From contig PACL01000078.1 in assembly GCA_002700095.1 (NCBI GenBank), positions 8,960 to 56,011 of the forward strand: DNA of 47,052 bases, written 5' to 3'. The notes under the pieces were generated by a model. That model was not told the origin of the DNA, did no database searches, and worked only from the letters and a program-made list of their open reading frames with translations. Shown here piece by piece: positions 45,548-47,052 of the stretch; the stretch's first letter is position 1; each line of letters opens with the position of its first letter. A program made the translations under genes and the position numbers. This stretch comes from Fulvimarina sp. (lineage in GTDB: Bacteria > Pseudomonadota > Alphaproteobacteria > Rhizobiales > Rhizobiaceae).

Positions 45548-46765
45548 ATGCAGATCGCCGATGACACCGTCCGCGCCTTCCTGCCCTACCCGCCGGTGCA
45601 GGTGGCGAGCGCCGCCTCCGGGCCGCTCGCCGGCCTCAGCGTCGGCGTCAAGGACCTCTTCGACGTCGCCGGATATCGCACCGGCTGCGGCTCGCCCCTG
45701 AAGCTCGCGGCAAGCCCCGTCGCCGCGACCACGGCGCCGGCGATCCAGGCGCTGCTCGACGCAGGGGCAAGCTTCGCCGGCAAGACCCATACCGACGAGC
45801 TCGCCTGGTCGCTCTACGGCCTCAACCCGCATTTCGGCGCGCCGATCAATGCCGCGGCGCCGGACCGCATCACCGGCGGCTCGTCCTCGGGCTCGGCGGC
45901 GGCGGTGGCGGCGGGCCTCGTCGACATCGGGGTGGGCACCGACACCGGCGGTTCGATCCGCGCGCCGGCAAGCTTCTGCGGCCTCTGGGGCATCCGCCCG
46001 ACCCATGGCCGGATATCGCTCGACGGATGCATGGAACTCGCGGCGAGCTTCGACACCTTCGGGCTTTTGACGCGGGACGGCGAGACCCTGGCACGGGCGC
46101 TCGCCGTCGTCGCCGGCGAGGATCCGGCGCCGCTGCCGGCGCGCCCGCTGCTGATGCGACCCGCCGACATGGTGGCGCGGCTCGGGGACGCGCAGCGCGC
46201 GGTCTATGACGCGGCCTTCGCCGGGCCGGGCGGGGCAGGGGGTGCCGGCGCTGCCGGGGCCGCGGTCGCCGAGGTGACCGTCTATCCAGATGGCGGGCCG
46301 GGGCCCGCCTATGACGCCTTCCGCATCCTCCAGTCGGCCGATGCGCTGCGGGCGGTGGTGCCGTTCCTCGATGCGAGCGGCGCGCCGCTCGTTGCCGGCC
46401 TTGCCGAACGCGTCGCCTTCGCCCGCGGCCTCAGCGACGCCGACATTACCGATGCGATGGCGGTCCGCGAGGCCTTCCGCGCCGCCATCGACGCGCTGCT
46501 CGGGACCGCCGGCGTGCTGCTCGCCCCATGCGTCCACGACGCGCCCTTTGCCCGCGACGCCGGCCCGGACGTCCTCGGCGCCTTCCGCCACGAGGCGATG
46601 ACGCTGCTCTGCGTTGCCGGCCTTGCCGGCCTGCCGCAGGTGACGCTGCCGGCCGGCCGCGTCGACGGCGCGCCCTACGGCGTCTCGCTGATCGGCCCGC
46701 GCGGCAGCGACGTCTCGCTGGTGCGGCTGGCGATGGCGATGGCGCCGGGAATGGCGGGGAGCTGA
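45548..46765 (+). CDS. Amidase signature family protein
   Basis: The 405-residue enzyme has the Ser-cisSer-Lys triad: K35 in VGVKDLFDV, S112 in GGSSSGS, and S136 in GTDTGGSIRAP, with the expected 24-residue spacing between the two serines. It hydrolyses an amide, but the substrate cannot be read from sequence. The length is a little short, near that of indoleacetamide- or plant AMI1-type amidases, with no extra C-terminal domain. It lies 101 bp after the M20 amidohydrolase on the same strand, and the pair may act on related nitrogen compounds. Confidence 0.92.
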   Translation: MQIADDTVRAFLPYPPVQVASAASGPLAGLSVGVKDLFDVAGYRTGCGSPLKLAASPVAATTAPAIQALLDAGASFAGKTHTDELAWSLYGLNPHFGAPINAAAPDRITGGSSSGSAAAVAAGLVDIGVGTDTGGSIRAPASFCGLWGIRPTHGRISLDGCMELAASFDTFGLLTRDGETLARALAVVAGEDPAPLPARPLLMRPADMVARLGDAQRAVYDAAFAGPGGAGGAGAAGAAVAEVTVYPDGGPGPAYDAFRILQSADALRAVVPFLDASGAPLVAGLAERVAFARGLSDADITDAMAVREAFRAAIDALLGTAGVLLAPCVHDAPFARDAGPDVLGAFRHEAMTLLCVAGLAGLPQVTLPAGRVDGAPYGVSLIGPRGSDVSLVRLAMAMAPGMAGS

Positions 46766-46965
46766 GGCGCGGCGCGGCGGGGCTGCCGCGCATCCCTGCG
46801 GCGCATGCGCCATCGTCCCGGCGCCGCATGGCGGCCGGAGCGAGGATCGTCTTTCCGCCCCGGCGCTTGTCGTCGCGCGCCGCGGGGCGGGGTGTTTTGC
46901 CCGGCGCCTCGTCGGCGTCTCGGCAGGCTGTCGTCGCCGCGCCTCGTACCTGAGGCAGTCGGGCG

Positions 46966-47030
46966 GCGGTGCGCCGGAGGCAAGCCCTCCGAGTTTAGTC
47001 TCATCAATCGGCTCGCCTCCGGCGCACCGC
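46966..47030. repeat. Long inverted repeat in the last intergenic stretch
   Basis: Arms 46966-46981 and 47015-47030 form a perfect 16-bp stem (GCGGTGCGCCGGAGGC and its complement), and after one mismatch they extend by four more pairs (to 46986 and 47010). The loop is about 23 bases. No T-run follows on either side. The surrounding 46766-47052 (287 bp) shows no gene; a new gene probably begins beyond the window. Confidence 0.6.
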
Positions 47031-47052
47031 GCGGCTCTTGGCGGGCCTCCCA

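Overview
This window looks like a piece of an alphaproteobacterial chromosome, most likely order Hyphomicrobiales (Rhizobiales). The DNA is GC-rich (roughly two thirds GC by eye) and nearly every recognisable gene is a housekeeping gene. The order assignment rests on several markers: the blocks pcm-like/tolC/popZ/valS and tsaD|hemC-hemD-mitofilin-hemY, a Cys4 zinc-lid adenylate kinase, a FixG-type maturation operon beside ccoNOQP, and intergenic repeats of the kind common in rhizobial genomes. The family cannot be fixed by reading alone; an Aurantimonas/Aureimonas-like relative is a guess. No tRNA, rRNA, CRISPR array, phage gene, transposase or plasmid function was seen.

Layout. 1-3382 is the end of the spc ribosomal operon (rpsE 3' end, rpmD, rplO, secY, adk). 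The alpha operon (rpsM-rpsK-rpoA-rplQ), which usually follows adk in this order, is absent; metX-metW follow instead (3483-5371). A 45-bp palindromic repeat closes metW. 5515-14022, on the minus strand, is the complete cbb3 oxidase locus: structural genes ccoNOQP, then maturation genes ccoGHIS. An FNR/FixK-type box precedes each operon, and a 17-bp perfect hairpin lies between them. Two of these genes (ccoS, ccoQ) encode only about 50 residues.

14357-20777 (plus) holds a PCMT-family methyltransferase, a TolC-like outer-membrane channel, a PopZ-like polar protein and valS. A 189-bp element with long inverted arms follows, then ccdA, glmU, glmS and a DUF502 membrane protein (21086-26315), closed by a T-run terminator. 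26427-30542 (minus) holds a DUF3072 protein, the compact set tsaD-gpsA-yciI-EVE, and an exported protein of unknown role. Divergent from these, 30740-36905 holds hemC, hemD, a mitofilin-like membrane protein, hemY and a TerB-domain protein.

37049-46765 is more mixed: a class I glutamine amidotransferase, aroQ, an orphan CelD-like GNAT protein, DUF924, a TusA-like protein, a histidine-rich CobW-family GTPase beside a D-alanyl-D-alanine carboxypeptidase, then an M20 amidohydrolase and an amidase. A 15-bp degenerate tandem repeat lies between the carboxypeptidase and the amidohydrolase. The last 287 bases carry no gene but contain a long inverted repeat.

How the genes connect: CcoGHIS assemble the CcoNOP oxidase for low-oxygen respiration; CcdA would feed reductant to cytochrome c maturation; HemC and HemD supply tetrapyrrole. 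GlmS and GlmU make UDP-GlcNAc for the envelope that DacA trims. I did not find a convincing undescribed multigene system. The best leads are non-coding or architectural: the broken ribosomal linkage at adk, the repeat elements, the cbb3 intergenic hairpin and the His-rich GTPase.
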